From the NCBI GenBank assembly GCA_964509295.1, contig CAZDWS010000001.1, positions 186,001 through 250,000 of the forward strand: a DNA stretch of 64,000 nucleotides, written 5' to 3'. Below are positions 1 to 8,144 of this stretch, one piece after another. A model generated the notes under the pieces. That model saw only the letters and a list, made by a program, of their open reading frames with translations, searched no databases and was not told the origin of the DNA. Positions within the stretch are counted from its first letter, which is position 1. Every line of letters begins with the position of its first letter. Source of the stretch: JBGSQR01 sp964509295. GTDB taxonomy: Bacteria; Desulfobacterota; Desulfuromonadia; Geobacterales; Pseudopelobacteraceae. The position numbers were made by a program, and so were the translations under genes.

Positions 1-2
1 CC

Positions 3-569
3 AGGTGCGACGAGGCAAGCAACGGTGTCGAGGCATTGCAAAAGATTGCTGACACAGCCTATGATATTGCAATTCTGGATATCTCCATGCCTGGAATGGA
101 CGGCTTGGAACTACTTACTCAACTTAAACAGAAACGACCTGACCTTCCTGTTCTTGTAGTAAGTATGCACTCGGTCGAGCAGTATGCCTTACGGGCACTC
201 AGATGCGGAGCCGCCGGATTTCTTTCCAAACATCAGGCAGCCGACGAACTGATAGCAGCAACAACACAGGTGCTGAATGGAAACCGCTATGTCAGTCCTG
301 TACTGACGGAACAGATACTTAACCAGGCCATCTCGGGAGAACTTGCCAAAACAGCACCATCCTACAAAACACTTTCCAACCGTGAATTCCAAATCTTAAA
401 ATTGCTTTCGGCAGGTCAAATTCCCAAGTGCATTGCAGACGACCTGGGTATAAGCGTTAAAACCATCAGTACTTTTAAAAGGCGCATTTTTAAAAAGATG
501 AATTTTAGAAACGATTCGGATATGATTTCTTACACCATCAACAACAAGCTAATTGAAAAACTTCCTTAA
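3..569 (+). CDS. NarL/FixJ-family response regulator (5' end outside window)
   Basis: Cytoplasmic two-component response regulator, cut by the window edge; the reading frame is open from base 3. The visible part begins inside the receiver domain: the phospho-acceptor Asp lies in AILDISMPGMDG, followed by the conserved Ser of VVSMHS and the Lys of FLSKHQ. The C-terminal LuxR-type helix-turn-helix starts at LSNREFQILKLLSAGQ, with the recognition helix around SVKTISTFKRRIFKK. Overall it resembles UvrY/GacA-type regulators; the family is certain, the orthology is inference. The partner kinase is not in the window. A GacA-box-like palindrome lies 25 bp after its stop. Confidence 0.9.
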   Translation, partial: RCDEASNGVEALQKIADTAYDIAILDISMPGMDGLELLTQLKQKRPDLPVLVVSMHSVEQYALRALRCGAAGFLSKHQAADELIAATTQVLNGNRYVSPVLTEQILNQAISGELAKTAPSYKTLSNREFQILKLLSAGQIPKCIADDLGISVKTISTFKRRIFKKMNFRNDSDMISYTINNKLIEKLP

Positions 570-593
570 ATAACACCCCCCTCGACGGCATCT

Positions 594-611
594 TGTAAGG
601 AAATTCCTACA
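594..611. promoter_or_regulatory. GacA-box-like 18-bp palindrome
   Basis: The sequence reads TGTAAG-GAAATT-CCTACA and matches the gammaproteobacterial GacA upstream box TGTAAG-N6-CTTACA at 11 of 12 positions. It lies between a GacA/UvrY-like response regulator and the exported repeat protein at 824, so it is a candidate binding site for that regulator. Use of this motif outside Gammaproteobacteria is inference. Confidence 0.35.
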
Positions 612-823
612 ACGTCCGTATCTTTTTCTCACAACAATACATGCGAATTTCAATGACTTGCATGGGGCAGATCCATAGGAATAATATTAAGATAATATCA
701 TGCCCTATTTTGCAGAGGATGCCGCAAACAATAAGTCATCCTGAACATTCGGATGACATATTGCAGTTTAGGTTTCGAAACAGGAAACCAAATCGAAGCA
801 AAACTTTTTTAAGGAGGTCTACC

Positions 824-1456
824 ATGTCATTTTTCAGAACTATTCAGTATTTGGTTTTAGTCTATTTTCTTTTGGTTTTTGTAATGGTTGGAAGCGACGC
901 GGCCTCTGCTTCTAAGTCCGCTTCCACAGCTAACTTCGATATCGAAACCGACGACGCTGGCAGCCCATATGACCCCGAGCTGGCCTTCGACACCCATGGC
1001 AATGTTTTGGCTGTCTGGTCCAAAACTGACGGTATTCGGAGTAATATCTGGGCAAAGCGGTATACTGCAGCCACAAACAGCTGGGAAGCAGCTGTTAAAA
1101 TTGAGACCGACGATACGGGCAATGCCTATGACCCGCAGATTGTTACAGATGCTTCCGGTAATGCATTGGCTATCTGGTCGCAAAATGACGGTTACCGTCT
1201 CAACATCTGGTCAAATCGATACATTGCAGAAGCTAACAGCTGGTCGATACCTGAGTTGATTGAGACTAACACTTCCGGCCATGCCAATAACCCTCAACTT
1301 GCCATTGATACCGCCGGCAATGCCGTAGCTATCTGGTCAGAAAACCGTGGTATTCATCCGCAATACTGGACAAATCGTTACAACACTGCAACCGGCCAAT
1401 GGGGTACGGCATCATTGCTTGATGAATACAAAGCTGTAACAGCCTCATATCGCTAG
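824..1456 (+). CDS. exported protein with three 53-residue repeats
   Basis: 210 residues; function not recognised. The ATG at 824 is preferred over an in-frame start at 641 because AAGGAGG lies just upstream and it gives a clean N-terminus: a hydrophobic signal segment (about residues 7-23) with an A-S-A type cleavage region. The rest is three consecutive 53-residue repeats (about 40-92, 93-145, 146-198), each beginning IET and containing a D-P/N-P core, a GN-x-(L/V)-A-(V/I)-WS segment and a W-x-(K/N)-RY-x3-T/A-x3-W segment. This looks like blades of a beta-propeller or sialidase-like fold, but three blades alone would not close a propeller, so the protein may oligomerise or be shortened. A strong terminator follows. 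Confidence 0.8.
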   Translation: MSFFRTIQYLVLVYFLLVFVMVGSDAASASKSASTANFDIETDDAGSPYDPELAFDTHGNVLAVWSKTDGIRSNIWAKRYTAATNSWEAAVKIETDDTGNAYDPQIVTDASGNALAIWSQNDGYRLNIWSNRYIAEANSWSIPELIETNTSGHANNPQLAIDTAGNAVAIWSENRGIHPQYWTNRYNTATGQWGTASLLDEYKAVTASYR

Positions 1457-1480
1457 AATAGAATAAGGCAAGCCAACAGA

Positions 1481-1536
1481 GGGAGTTGCATATTAAACTG
1501 ATTTCAGATCAGTTTCCCAATACAACTCCCTTTTAT
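1481..1536 (+). terminator. intrinsic terminator
   Basis: An outer stem GGGAGTTG/CAACTCCC (1481-1488 with 1523-1530) and an inner stem AAACTGA/TCAGTTT are followed by TTTTATATT. It ends the transcript of the exported repeat protein. Confidence 0.8.
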
Positions 1537-1704
1537 ATTAATTTTGGATTGTCCATCAATACACCTGAAACAAGCTCCTTCATCATATATTTGCCATTCT
1601 ACGGACAGCAGACTCGCTTCAGCCCTCAAAAGTGTTTCCGGCCTGCCTGGAGAATGCTATGATATACCACTTTAAAGTCATAATTCTTTCATGCGGAGTA
1701 AATA

Positions 1705-2526
1705 ATGCTTGATTTCACTATCGACACAAAGGCCTGCACCAGCTGCCAGATCTGCGTTAAAAGCTGCGTAGCCAGAATAATTGAAATGTCCGACGGATTA
1801 CCTATCATCCCTGCTGACAAGGAAGAAAACTGTTATAAATGCCAGCACTGCCTGACAGTCTGTCCAACCGGGGCCATTTCCATCCTGGGATTGAAAGCGT
1901 CCGACAGCAGACCGCTGGTCGGCAACTATCCTGCACCGGATCAACTGGAAACCCTGATCAAGGGACGCAGGTCCATCCGCAGCTACAAGCAGGAAAACCT
2001 GAAACCGGAAGTTATCAACAGGCTGCTGGAAGCAGCCTGGCACGCCCCCACTGGAAAGAACTGCCGTCAGGTGCTGTTTACTGTGGTGGATGATCGGGAA
2101 AAGATGTCTCTACTGAGAGGCGAAATCATGGAGGGTCTTGGCCGCATGGTAAACAGCGGCAATCTTCCGGAAAACATGGCTTTTTTTGGTGACTTTGTCC
2201 GAATGTGGGAGGAAAAGGGAGTTGATATTATTTTCCGAAATGCGCCGCACCTGCTAATAACCTCTGCCCCAGCCAGTTGCGCAACACCAACTCAGGATTG
2301 TCTGATCGCCATGAGCTATTTTGAACTTTTTGCCCAGAGCATGGGCGTTGGAACGGTCTGGGACGGATTCGCTCACTATGTTTTCAGCAACCTTTTGCCA
2401 GACTTCCGAAATAAACTGAAAATTCCGGAAGACCATGTCATCGGTTACGCCATGGCTTTCGGAATACCGGCAGTTCATTATACCCGTACGGCACAGCATG
2501 CTCCGGCTTTGATCAACAGGGTATGA
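1705..2526 (+). CDS. ferredoxin-nitroreductase fusion protein
   Basis: 273 residues, with two domains. Residues 1-60 form a 2[4Fe-4S] ferredoxin with CxxCxxCxxxC-type clusters (CTSCQICVKSC and CYKCQHCLTVCP). Residues 80-270 form an FMN-dependent nitroreductase domain starting at the GRRSIRSYK motif, with the FMN-binding pattern APTGKNCR. This architecture, a soluble clostridial-type electron-input module feeding a flavin reductase, is common in anaerobes; the substrate cannot be predicted. The ATG at 1705 follows GGAG at about 9 bp. It appears monocistronic and converges on the GreA-like gene. Confidence 0.9.
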   Translation: MLDFTIDTKACTSCQICVKSCVARIIEMSDGLPIIPADKEENCYKCQHCLTVCPTGAISILGLKASDSRPLVGNYPAPDQLETLIKGRRSIRSYKQENLKPEVINRLLEAAWHAPTGKNCRQVLFTVVDDREKMSLLRGEIMEGLGRMVNSGNLPENMAFFGDFVRMWEEKGVDIIFRNAPHLLITSAPASCATPTQDCLIAMSYFELFAQSMGVGTVWDGFAHYVFSNLLPDFRNKLKIPEDHVIGYAMAFGIPAVHYTRTAQHAPALINRV

Positions 2527-2533
2527 ACCTGAA

Positions 2534-3013
2534 TCAGCTTACAGCTACAATGGTATAGGTTTTGATCGGATTGTCACCGGACCTGACTTCATCTCCTGTG
2601 AGTTTACCCAGCAGGTTTCTGCCAAGTGGTGATTGAGGGGTAATTACTACGATCCCGGATGCCCCTGCAGAGACTTTCAATCCGCCGCCATGGGGCCCCA
2701 GGAAAAACATTCTTTGACTTCCTGCTTCATCTTCCAGGGTTACCAGTGCTGTCAACCGGACCGGTGTGTCATCATCGAAAGACTGCATCTTGATAGTACG
2801 GTAACATTCCAATGCAATTCTGATTTCCTGGGCTCGATTAGCCTGCCCCTGGGCAATGTAGGAAGCCTCCAGGGCGGTGGTATCATACTTGTTGTCCGGT
2901 TGGCACTCCTCGTTGGTTGCCGCATCATGGGCTGCACGGGCGGCGGTAGAAAACACAGACAGATCGGCCTCAAGAGATTCAATTATATTTTGCAGTATTT
3001 GGCTTTTTACCAT
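2534..3013 (-). CDS. GreA/GreB-family transcription elongation factor-like protein
   Basis: 159 residues, close to the length of GreA (~158). The N-terminal half is helical, as expected for the coiled coil that enters the RNA polymerase secondary channel. The C-terminal half carries the FKBP-like GreA_GreB domain, ending in the signature SPLGRNLLGKLTGDEV. The N-terminal half is diverged from canonical GreA, so it is more likely a paralogue than the housekeeping factor. It starts 2 bp after the stop of the upstream exported protein gene, which suggests translational coupling. Confidence 0.8.
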   Translation of the reverse strand: MVKSQILQNIIESLEADLSVFSTAARAAHDAATNEECQPDNKYDTTALEASYIAQGQANRAQEIRIALECYRTIKMQSFDDDTPVRLTALVTLEDEAGSQRMFFLGPHGGGLKVSAGASGIVVITPQSPLGRNLLGKLTGDEVRSGDNPIKTYTIVAVS

Positions 3014-3015
3014 AA

Positions 3016-3753
3016 TTACTTAAAAATATCCCGCAACCTGGAAATTTCGTATTTAGTGATCACCAGGCCATCACGAACAGATTCCCACATGGTATTTCCG
3101 TTAGCGTCAACCCAGATATCATTATGCACAAACGGATAAAGGGTGTTGCGCATCTTTAGACCCGGCTGACCTGTCGGTGCCGTTTCTTCCTTGAATACCG
3201 TTATCTTTATTGGATGAATCCTGATTTCTTCAATGTCAAAAGTATGAATTTTAAAGGTCTTGTCGATAAAATTTGCCTGCATCAACGGGAAAATATTAAG
3301 TGCCGGACCGGGAATAATATTATCGCTAAACTTCATCTGCTTCTCGATGATTTTGCCAGACTTATCAATTTTAAGACGCAGACTGGTATCATACTTTGTG
3401 CCGGTTATTTTTGTATTAATACCGTTAAGCGTCTGCGTAATATCAAATGAGCGCAGGGCCAGATTCTTATCCACCAGATAGGTTTCTTTAGAGGTGGAAT
3501 CCTTTACAAATCCCATAACCTTCAGATTCACACCGCCGGTCGCCTCAATCCTGTATCCTTCAGGAGTTTCTGTAAATTTTTGATTGTAAAACCCGACCCG
3601 GTCCTTACCCACATAAATACCAAACTGATGTTCGTCAAGGGGAGGTTTCAAAAGCTTGTTAAATGGTGCCGCATCAGAGACAGCGGCGAATACAATCAGA
3701 CAGACAAGGACTGAAAAAAAAGTCACCAGGGGTTTTATAATTTTAATTTGCAT
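3016..3753 (-). CDS. exported protein of unknown function
   Basis: 245 residues with a clear signal peptide (residues 1-28, cleavage near SDAAP). The mature part is beta-rich without cysteines or catalytic motifs that I recognise; the alternation of short polar strands (GIYVGKDRVGFYNQKF, YRIEATGGVNLKVMG) suggests a periplasmic beta-sandwich or barrel. GGAGAT precedes the ATG at 7 bp. It is the first gene of a two-gene operon with the GreA-like factor. No function is assigned. Confidence 0.7.
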   Translation of the reverse strand: MQIKIIKPLVTFFSVLVCLIVFAAVSDAAPFNKLLKPPLDEHQFGIYVGKDRVGFYNQKFTETPEGYRIEATGGVNLKVMGFVKDSTSKETYLVDKNLALRSFDITQTLNGINTKITGTKYDTSLRLKIDKSGKIIEKQMKFSDNIIPGPALNIFPLMQANFIDKTFKIHTFDIEEIRIHPIKITVFKEETAPTGQPGLKMRNTLYPFVHNDIWVDANGNTMWESVRDGLVITKYEISRLRDIFK

Positions 3754-4248
3754 GATTGATCTCCATAGTAAAAGACGACTGAGTCAGGATTGTACCAGAG
3801 CAGAGTGAGTCAGACTATTTTCTCACCAATTTTTCAGAAAAAGCCTCGACTCTTAAACACCTTGCCCTGAGAAACAAGATAGTGAATTAGCCAATTATTT
3901 CCCGCCTGCAAAGCGCAGGCAGCAATTTGTAACCTACTAATAATCCACACTAATTGCCTATACATACCATATTTTTTATTTCAAGTCTTTATCTTTTAAT
4001 TATACCGCATATGCACATGGCCGATTTCACAGGAGTTTATTCCCAAAAAACTATACATTACCAGCAGTATTACGGCCTGGATACTAGTGTTAACATTACA
4101 CCGTCAAGACACAGACTGCACCCAACATTCATTAATTTTAATTCGTGACAAACAATTATCTTTAATGTTACATTTTTGTCTGATTCTGATAAAAGTTAAC
4201 TGTCAGACCAGCATCTGTTTAGCTCCGCGCTGGAAGGGACACTATATA
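3754..4248. other. 495-bp intergenic region
   Basis: The region separates the divergent exported protein and PilZ genes and is AT-rich. Small reading frames here (for example 3954-4148) have no ribosome binding site or protein-like composition. I see no RNA element. Confidence 0.5.
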
Positions 4249-4944
4249 ATGCCTTCACTAAAATACCCGGTCCTGGTGATATCATACTGCGATAATACGC
4301 GGGGAATCCTGACTCAGAGCCTGCAAAACCTAGATATTCCCGCCGTATCCTGCTCGCTGTTTTCCGAAGCGGAAGACCTTGCCCTTCAAAGCAGTTATCA
4401 TGGGATTCTTGTTGACCTGCCTTCAATCATCAAGGCAAAAGGTGATGAGAAAGCCATTGCCTACACACTGACCAACTTCTACCCAACACTCAAAGTCAGG
4501 AATGCCGGATCGGTTCTGGTGCCCATGTCCATGCCGGGAGAAGCAAAACAGGACAGTAGCATCAATGATTTTATTCTCAACACCTGCAAGGCATTTAAAG
4601 CAAGAAAGCTGAGATCAAACCGTCGTCGCGAGACACACCTTTCAACGGTTAGAAAACTGGACGGAACCGAGGAAAGGCACTTTACACTGAATGTTTCCTG
4701 GGGCGGGGCCTTTATTATCAACTCTAATCCGGAGAAGTTCCGCATCGGTGATGAATTCGAACTATTTTTCCATGAGCTGGGCTTTGAAGTAGCTGTGGTT
4801 GTCTGCTGGATTCAGCATTGGGGAGAGAGACGCGTTCCTGGGATTGGTATCAGGTTTCTGCATGTGGATGAAAAACTTGAGCAGGCACTTTTTAACCTGC
4901 TGAAGAATGATAAACACGCGGATCGGGACCGGATAAAATCCTGA
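4249..4944 (+). CDS. PilZ domain protein (c-di-GMP effector)
   Basis: 231 residues. The N-terminal ~110 residues resemble a degenerate receiver-like fold (VLVISYCDN..., a hydrophobic strand followed by LVDLPS). The C-terminal half is a PilZ domain with the c-di-GMP-binding RxxxR region (RSNRRRETH, about residue 124) and the (D/N)xSxxG motif as NVSWGGAF. It should bind cyclic di-GMP in the cytoplasm and pass the signal to a partner. The ATG at 4249 is preferred to an upstream in-frame start at 4087 because GGAAGGGA precedes it and the extension has no recognisable sequence. It appears monocistronic and ends at a bidirectional terminator. Confidence 0.85.
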   Translation: MPSLKYPVLVISYCDNTRGILTQSLQNLDIPAVSCSLFSEAEDLALQSSYHGILVDLPSIIKAKGDEKAIAYTLTNFYPTLKVRNAGSVLVPMSMPGEAKQDSSINDFILNTCKAFKARKLRSNRRRETHLSTVRKLDGTEERHFTLNVSWGGAFIINSNPEKFRIGDEFELFFHELGFEVAVVVCWIQHWGERRVPGIGIRFLHVDEKLEQALFNLLKNDKHADRDRIKS

Positions 4945-4973
4945 AGAGTTAAACCGGGGTATAACTATAAATA

Positions 4974-5000
4974 AAAAGGGGCGAATGCTTAACCCCTTTT
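4974..5000. terminator. bidirectional terminator
   Basis: AAAAGGGG pairs with CCCCTTTT around the loop CGAATGCTTAA. A- and T-runs on both sides let it serve both the PilZ gene (+) and the LysE-type exporter gene (-). Confidence 0.75.
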
Positions 5001-5021
5001 GCCGTTACAACCACATAAATA

Positions 5022-5633
5022 TCAAATCTTTGCCGTAGCCAGCACTGCACCGAAAACGATAAAGACAAAACCTGCCACTCGATTTAAAACCATTCCTCCC
5101 AACTCCGATGTAAACCATCCCTTTGCCCTTCTGGCAAATATTGCATAAAGCCAGTGAATAATTACGATCAGGGCACTATAGGTAAACACCATGCTGATGA
5201 ACTGCACCGAGTAATCCAGTTCCGGGTCAATAAATTGGGGAAAAACCGAAAGGTAGAACAGAATCACATTCGGGTTGCTCAGCTGCAGCGAAACACCTTC
5301 CACAAGCCGCTTACCAAAACTCACTTCATGCTGGGACTGTTCTTTGAACTTGAAGGCCGGAGCCCTCAAAAGGCGTATGCCCAGATAAACCAGATAAGCG
5401 ACGCCGATATACTTGATAACGGAAAAGGCTTGCGGTGAAGTAACAAGCAGGGCACCCAGACTTGTTGCAGAAATAACTGCCACGACAAAAGCACCAATGG
5501 CGATGCCCAGAATGCCGGCAAAGGTGCCGACCATGTTGTAACGCAGGGCATTGGTTAGCGTCATTACGACACCCGGGCCGGGGCAGACCACCGTAACGGC
5601 TGCCATGACCAAAAAGAGAAAATACAACTTCAT
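5022..5633 (-). CDS. LysE/RhtB-family amino acid exporter
   Basis: 203 residues, typical for the LysE/RhtB superfamily, with about six hydrophobic segments. It carries the family's N-terminal PGPG motif (VVCPGPGVVMTLTNALR) and the SNPNVILFYLSVFPQF segment of the fifth helix. It should be an inner-membrane exporter of an amino acid or a related small molecule; the substrate is not predictable. It is transcribed divergently from a LysR regulator, the usual LysE/LysG arrangement, so that regulator probably controls it. Confidence 0.9.
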   Translation of the reverse strand: MKLYFLFLVMAAVTVVCPGPGVVMTLTNALRYNMVGTFAGILGIAIGAFVVAVISATSLGALLVTSPQAFSVIKYIGVAYLVYLGIRLLRAPAFKFKEQSQHEVSFGKRLVEGVSLQLSNPNVILFYLSVFPQFIDPELDYSVQFISMVFTYSALIVIIHWLYAIFARRAKGWFTSELGGMVLNRVAGFVFIVFGAVLATAKI

Positions 5634-5702
5634 TTGTGCCTCCTTGTAATCAACATATTGTGATGATAAGGCAAACTATGATATGAGTGAAATGAATATA
5701 TT

Positions 5703-5714
5703 TCATAATTATGA
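5703..5714. promoter_or_regulatory. palindromic operator candidate in the lysE/lysR intergenic region
   Basis: TCATAATTATGA is a perfect 12-bp palindrome lying between the divergent exporter and LysR genes. It overlaps a second imperfect dyad (GAAAT...ATTTC, 5689-5704). This is a plausible LysR-type binding region. Confidence 0.35.
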
Positions 5715-5738
5715 TAACTCTCAGCTATGGTGATTAAT

Positions 5739-6617
5739 ATGAACCTTAACCAACTGCGCGTCTTTCATTCTGCAGCCGGATTATTGAATTTTACCCGCGC
5801 CGCAGAAGAACTGCACCTTACCCAGCCCGGTATCAGCAAACACCTTAAGGAGCTGGAAGAACATTACGGGGCCAGACTATTTGACCGATTGGGTAAAAAA
5901 GTTGTACTGACTCAGGCCGGTGAAGCTTTGTTCCAGGCGACACGTTCCATTTTCAATATCCTGGATGCCGCCAAAACCCAGATCAATGACATCAACGGCC
6001 TGGTAGCCGGAAAGCTGAATATCGGTGCCAGCGTAACCATCGGCACCTACCTGCTGCCGGAAAAACTGCTTCAGTTCCGCCAACAATACCCGAATATCGA
6101 AATCAGGGTGGAAACGGCCTTCAATCGGCAGATCGTTGACAGGGTTCTGGATAACTCACTGGAATTGGCACTGGTTGGTCGACACGTGTCCGACGCCAGA
6201 CTATCGGTAAAGTTATTCATGACCGAACAGCTTATCCTGGTTGTTTCTCCCATGCATCCCTGGGCAAAAAGAAAAACCGCCGTCAGCATCAATGAACTGG
6301 CAAGTCAGACATTACTGATGGCCAAACTTGGAGCCGGAACCTGGCCGATCGTGGACACGCTGTTAACACAAAATGACACACAGCTCGGCAAGTACATAGA
6401 ACTGGGAACCACTGAATGTGTCAAAAAGGCTGTGGCCGCCAACCTTGGCGTATCACTGCTTGCCAGACATGTGCTTGACCGCGAACTGCAGGACAGAGAT
6501 GTTGTCGCAGTACCGCTGGTTGGTGGCGGCCCGAGCAGGAACCTTTATCTGGTGCAGCACAAAGACCGCTATCTGTCACTGGCCGCCCAGGCTTTTGAAA
6601 AGCTGCTGATTACCTGA
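5739..6617 (+). CDS. LysR-family transcriptional regulator
   Basis: 292 residues from the ATG at 5739. That start gives the canonical MNLNQLRVFHSAA N-terminus; an in-frame ATG four codons upstream lacks a Shine-Dalgarno sequence. The winged helix-turn-helix (residues 1-62; FTRAAEELHLTQPGISKHLKELEE) is followed by a periplasmic-binding-protein-like effector domain (about 90-290; GKLNIGASVTIGTYLLP). It probably controls the divergent LysE-type exporter, with the exported compound as a likely inducer. The effector is unknown. Confidence 0.9.
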   Translation: MNLNQLRVFHSAAGLLNFTRAAEELHLTQPGISKHLKELEEHYGARLFDRLGKKVVLTQAGEALFQATRSIFNILDAAKTQINDINGLVAGKLNIGASVTIGTYLLPEKLLQFRQQYPNIEIRVETAFNRQIVDRVLDNSLELALVGRHVSDARLSVKLFMTEQLILVVSPMHPWAKRKTAVSINELASQTLLMAKLGAGTWPIVDTLLTQNDTQLGKYIELGTTECVKKAVAANLGVSLLARHVLDRELQDRDVVAVPLVGGGPSRNLYLVQHKDRYLSLAAQAFEKLLIT

Positions 6618-6799
6618 TGCAGATTGACAACATTTACAGCCTTTACTGTTCTGCCAGCCGACCTGTCCTATTCTACTGCACTAATACCGGTCACTCTGTA
6701 TAGAATCTAATCAATTACCCTGATTCCTGCTATTTCACCAAGAGCTCAAATATTCGTTAAAGCCCCTTTTAACGGACCATAGCCTGCTTTTTATCATCA

Positions 6800-6816
6800 T
6801 TGGCACAGATCGTGTA
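6800..6816 (+). promoter_or_regulatory. weak sigma-54-like promoter upstream of nifH
   Basis: TTGGCACAGATCGTGTA has the -24 element (GG at 6802-6803) but GT in place of GC ten bases later. It would start transcription near 6827, giving a ~225-nt leader that contains the terminator hairpin at 6887. Nitrogen-fixation genes commonly use RpoN. The imperfect -12 element keeps confidence low, and no clear NifA box (TGT-N10-ACA) was found. Confidence 0.35.
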
Positions 6817-6886
6817 AATACATTGTCAAGGCAGCACGAATTATGTCTGCCCCGACAACTATCACACTCTGTCAACCCGGCATTTT

Positions 6887-6926
6887 CGCCCCGCTCTCAG
6901 CTCTGAGATGCGGGGCGTTTCATTTT
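6887..6926 (+). terminator. leader terminator (attenuator candidate) before nifH
   Basis: The stem CGCCCCGC-TCTCAG pairs with CTGAGA-GCGGGGCG around a 2-nt loop, with one bulged T, and is followed by TTTCATTTTTT. It lies about 130 bp before the nifH start with no plus-strand gene immediately upstream, the next being lysR ending at 6617. In Geobacter, nif genes are controlled by GnfR, an ANTAR-domain RNA-binding antiterminator acting on leader terminators; this hairpin fits that scheme, but it could also simply terminate the lysR transcript. Confidence 0.7.
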
Positions 6927-7051
6927 TTACGATTGGAGCATACGGCTCAACAGGCCGGGAATCATGCGAATCAACGAAGACTCCATGAGGTGACTTGACT
7001 CGCCTTCCCGAAACAAACAGACGTCCTCAACAAAGGACGATGGAGATTAAA

Positions 7052-7915
7052 ATGAGACAAATCGCGATTTACGGAAAAGGCGGCATTGGCAAATCAACTA
7101 CAACACAAAACCTGGTTGCCGGCCTGGCCGCAATGGGCAAGAAAATCATGATTGTCGGATGTGACCCCAAGGCCGACTCAACCCGCCTGATCCTGCACGC
7201 CAAGGCACAGAATACGGTTATGGATCTGGTTCGTGAACTTGGAACGGTAGAAGACCTGGAAATCGAATCCGTCATGAAAATCGGTTACGGCGGAGTTAAA
7301 TGCGTCGAGTCAGGCGGACCTGAGCCGGGTGTTGGTTGTGCCGGTCGCGGTGTCATCACAGCCATCAACTTTCTTGAAGAAAACGGAGCATATACACCTG
7401 ATCTTGATTTCGTCTTTTATGATGTTCTGGGTGACGTTGTCTGCGGCGGTTTTGCCATGCCGATCCGTGAAGGCAAAGCTGAAGAGATCTATATTGTCTG
7501 TTCCGGCGAAATGATGGCCATGTATGCAGCCAACAACATCTCCAAGGGTATTCTCAAATACGCAACGTCCGGCAAAGTCCGTCTGGCTGGCCTGATCTGT
7601 AACGCCAGAAAGACCGACAAAGAGTTCGAACTTGTCAGCGCACTGGCCAAAAAACTCGGTACCCAGATGATCCACTTCGTGCCTCGTGACAACCAGGTTC
7701 AGCGCGCTGAAATGCGTCGCATGACCGTCATCGAGTATTCTCCTGAGCATCCGCAGGCCCAGGAATACCGTACGCTGGCACAGAAGATCAACGACAACAA
7801 AATGCTGATAATTCCTACTCCACTGGAAATGGAAGAGCTGGAAGAACTGCTGATGGAGTTCGGCATCATGGAAGCGGATGACGAGGACAATGTAGGAGTT
7901 GCTGAGGCAGCTTAA
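7052..7915 (+). CDS. nifH: nitrogenase iron protein (dinitrogenase reductase)
   Basis: 287 residues. ATP-driven electron donor to dinitrogenase; a homodimer with one bridging [4Fe-4S] cluster. The P-loop GKGGIGKS spans residues 8-15, the cluster ligands are Cys96 (GVGCAGRG) and Cys131 (DVVCGGFAMP), and Arg99 is the site used for ADP-ribosylation in organisms that have DraT. The ATG at 7052 is chosen because GGAG lies 7 bp upstream and MRQIAIYGKGG is the normal NifH N-terminus; an in-frame start at 6995 adds 19 residues foreign to the family. Unusually, nifD and nifK do not follow: a terminator closes the transcript and the next gene is unrelated. The full canonical motif set argues for a functional protein, perhaps one of several nifH copies. 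Confidence 0.96.
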   Translation: MRQIAIYGKGGIGKSTTTQNLVAGLAAMGKKIMIVGCDPKADSTRLILHAKAQNTVMDLVRELGTVEDLEIESVMKIGYGGVKCVESGGPEPGVGCAGRGVITAINFLEENGAYTPDLDFVFYDVLGDVVCGGFAMPIREGKAEEIYIVCSGEMMAMYAANNISKGILKYATSGKVRLAGLICNARKTDKEFELVSALAKKLGTQMIHFVPRDNQVQRAEMRRMTVIEYSPEHPQAQEYRTLAQKINDNKMLIIPTPLEMEELEELLMEFGIMEADDEDNVGVAEAA

Positions 7916-7955
7916 CTATTTGATTTTAATCAAGTTTACAACCGTTAATTCAATC

Positions 7956-7996
7956 GGGGCTTGCAGCTGTTAAATATTGCTGCAGGCCCCTTTTTA
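7956..7996 (+). terminator. terminator after nifH
   Basis: GGGGCTTGCAGC pairs with GCTGCAGGCCCC (one G-T/bulge adjustment) and is followed by TTTTT. It shows that nifH is transcribed alone. Confidence 0.85.
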
Positions 7997-8090
7997 ATTC
8001 TGTTCCCAAATTTCCTGCCCGCAAATCCGACCTTAATAACTGTTGTAACCATCGACCTTTTAATCTAATCTGAATTATTCAATCTGACAT

Positions 8091-8119
8091 TTGACATCAG
8101 TATTTAAGTTTAATAAATA
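8091..8119 (+). promoter_or_regulatory. sigma-70-type promoter
   Basis: TTGACA (8091-8096), a 17-bp spacer and TAAATA (8114-8119), 26 bp before the EAL-HDOD start codon. Confidence 0.5.
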
Positions 8120-8144
8120 CCTAATTCAGCTTGAGGGTAAAACA

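Noticed and set aside
3954..4148. 64-aa plus-strand reading frame
   Set aside because: No ribosome binding site, skewed composition, overlaps the PilZ gene's promoter region.
7916..8144. nifD/nifK following nifH
   Set aside because: A terminator and an unrelated EAL-HDOD gene follow; no nitrogenase subunit sequence is present in the window.
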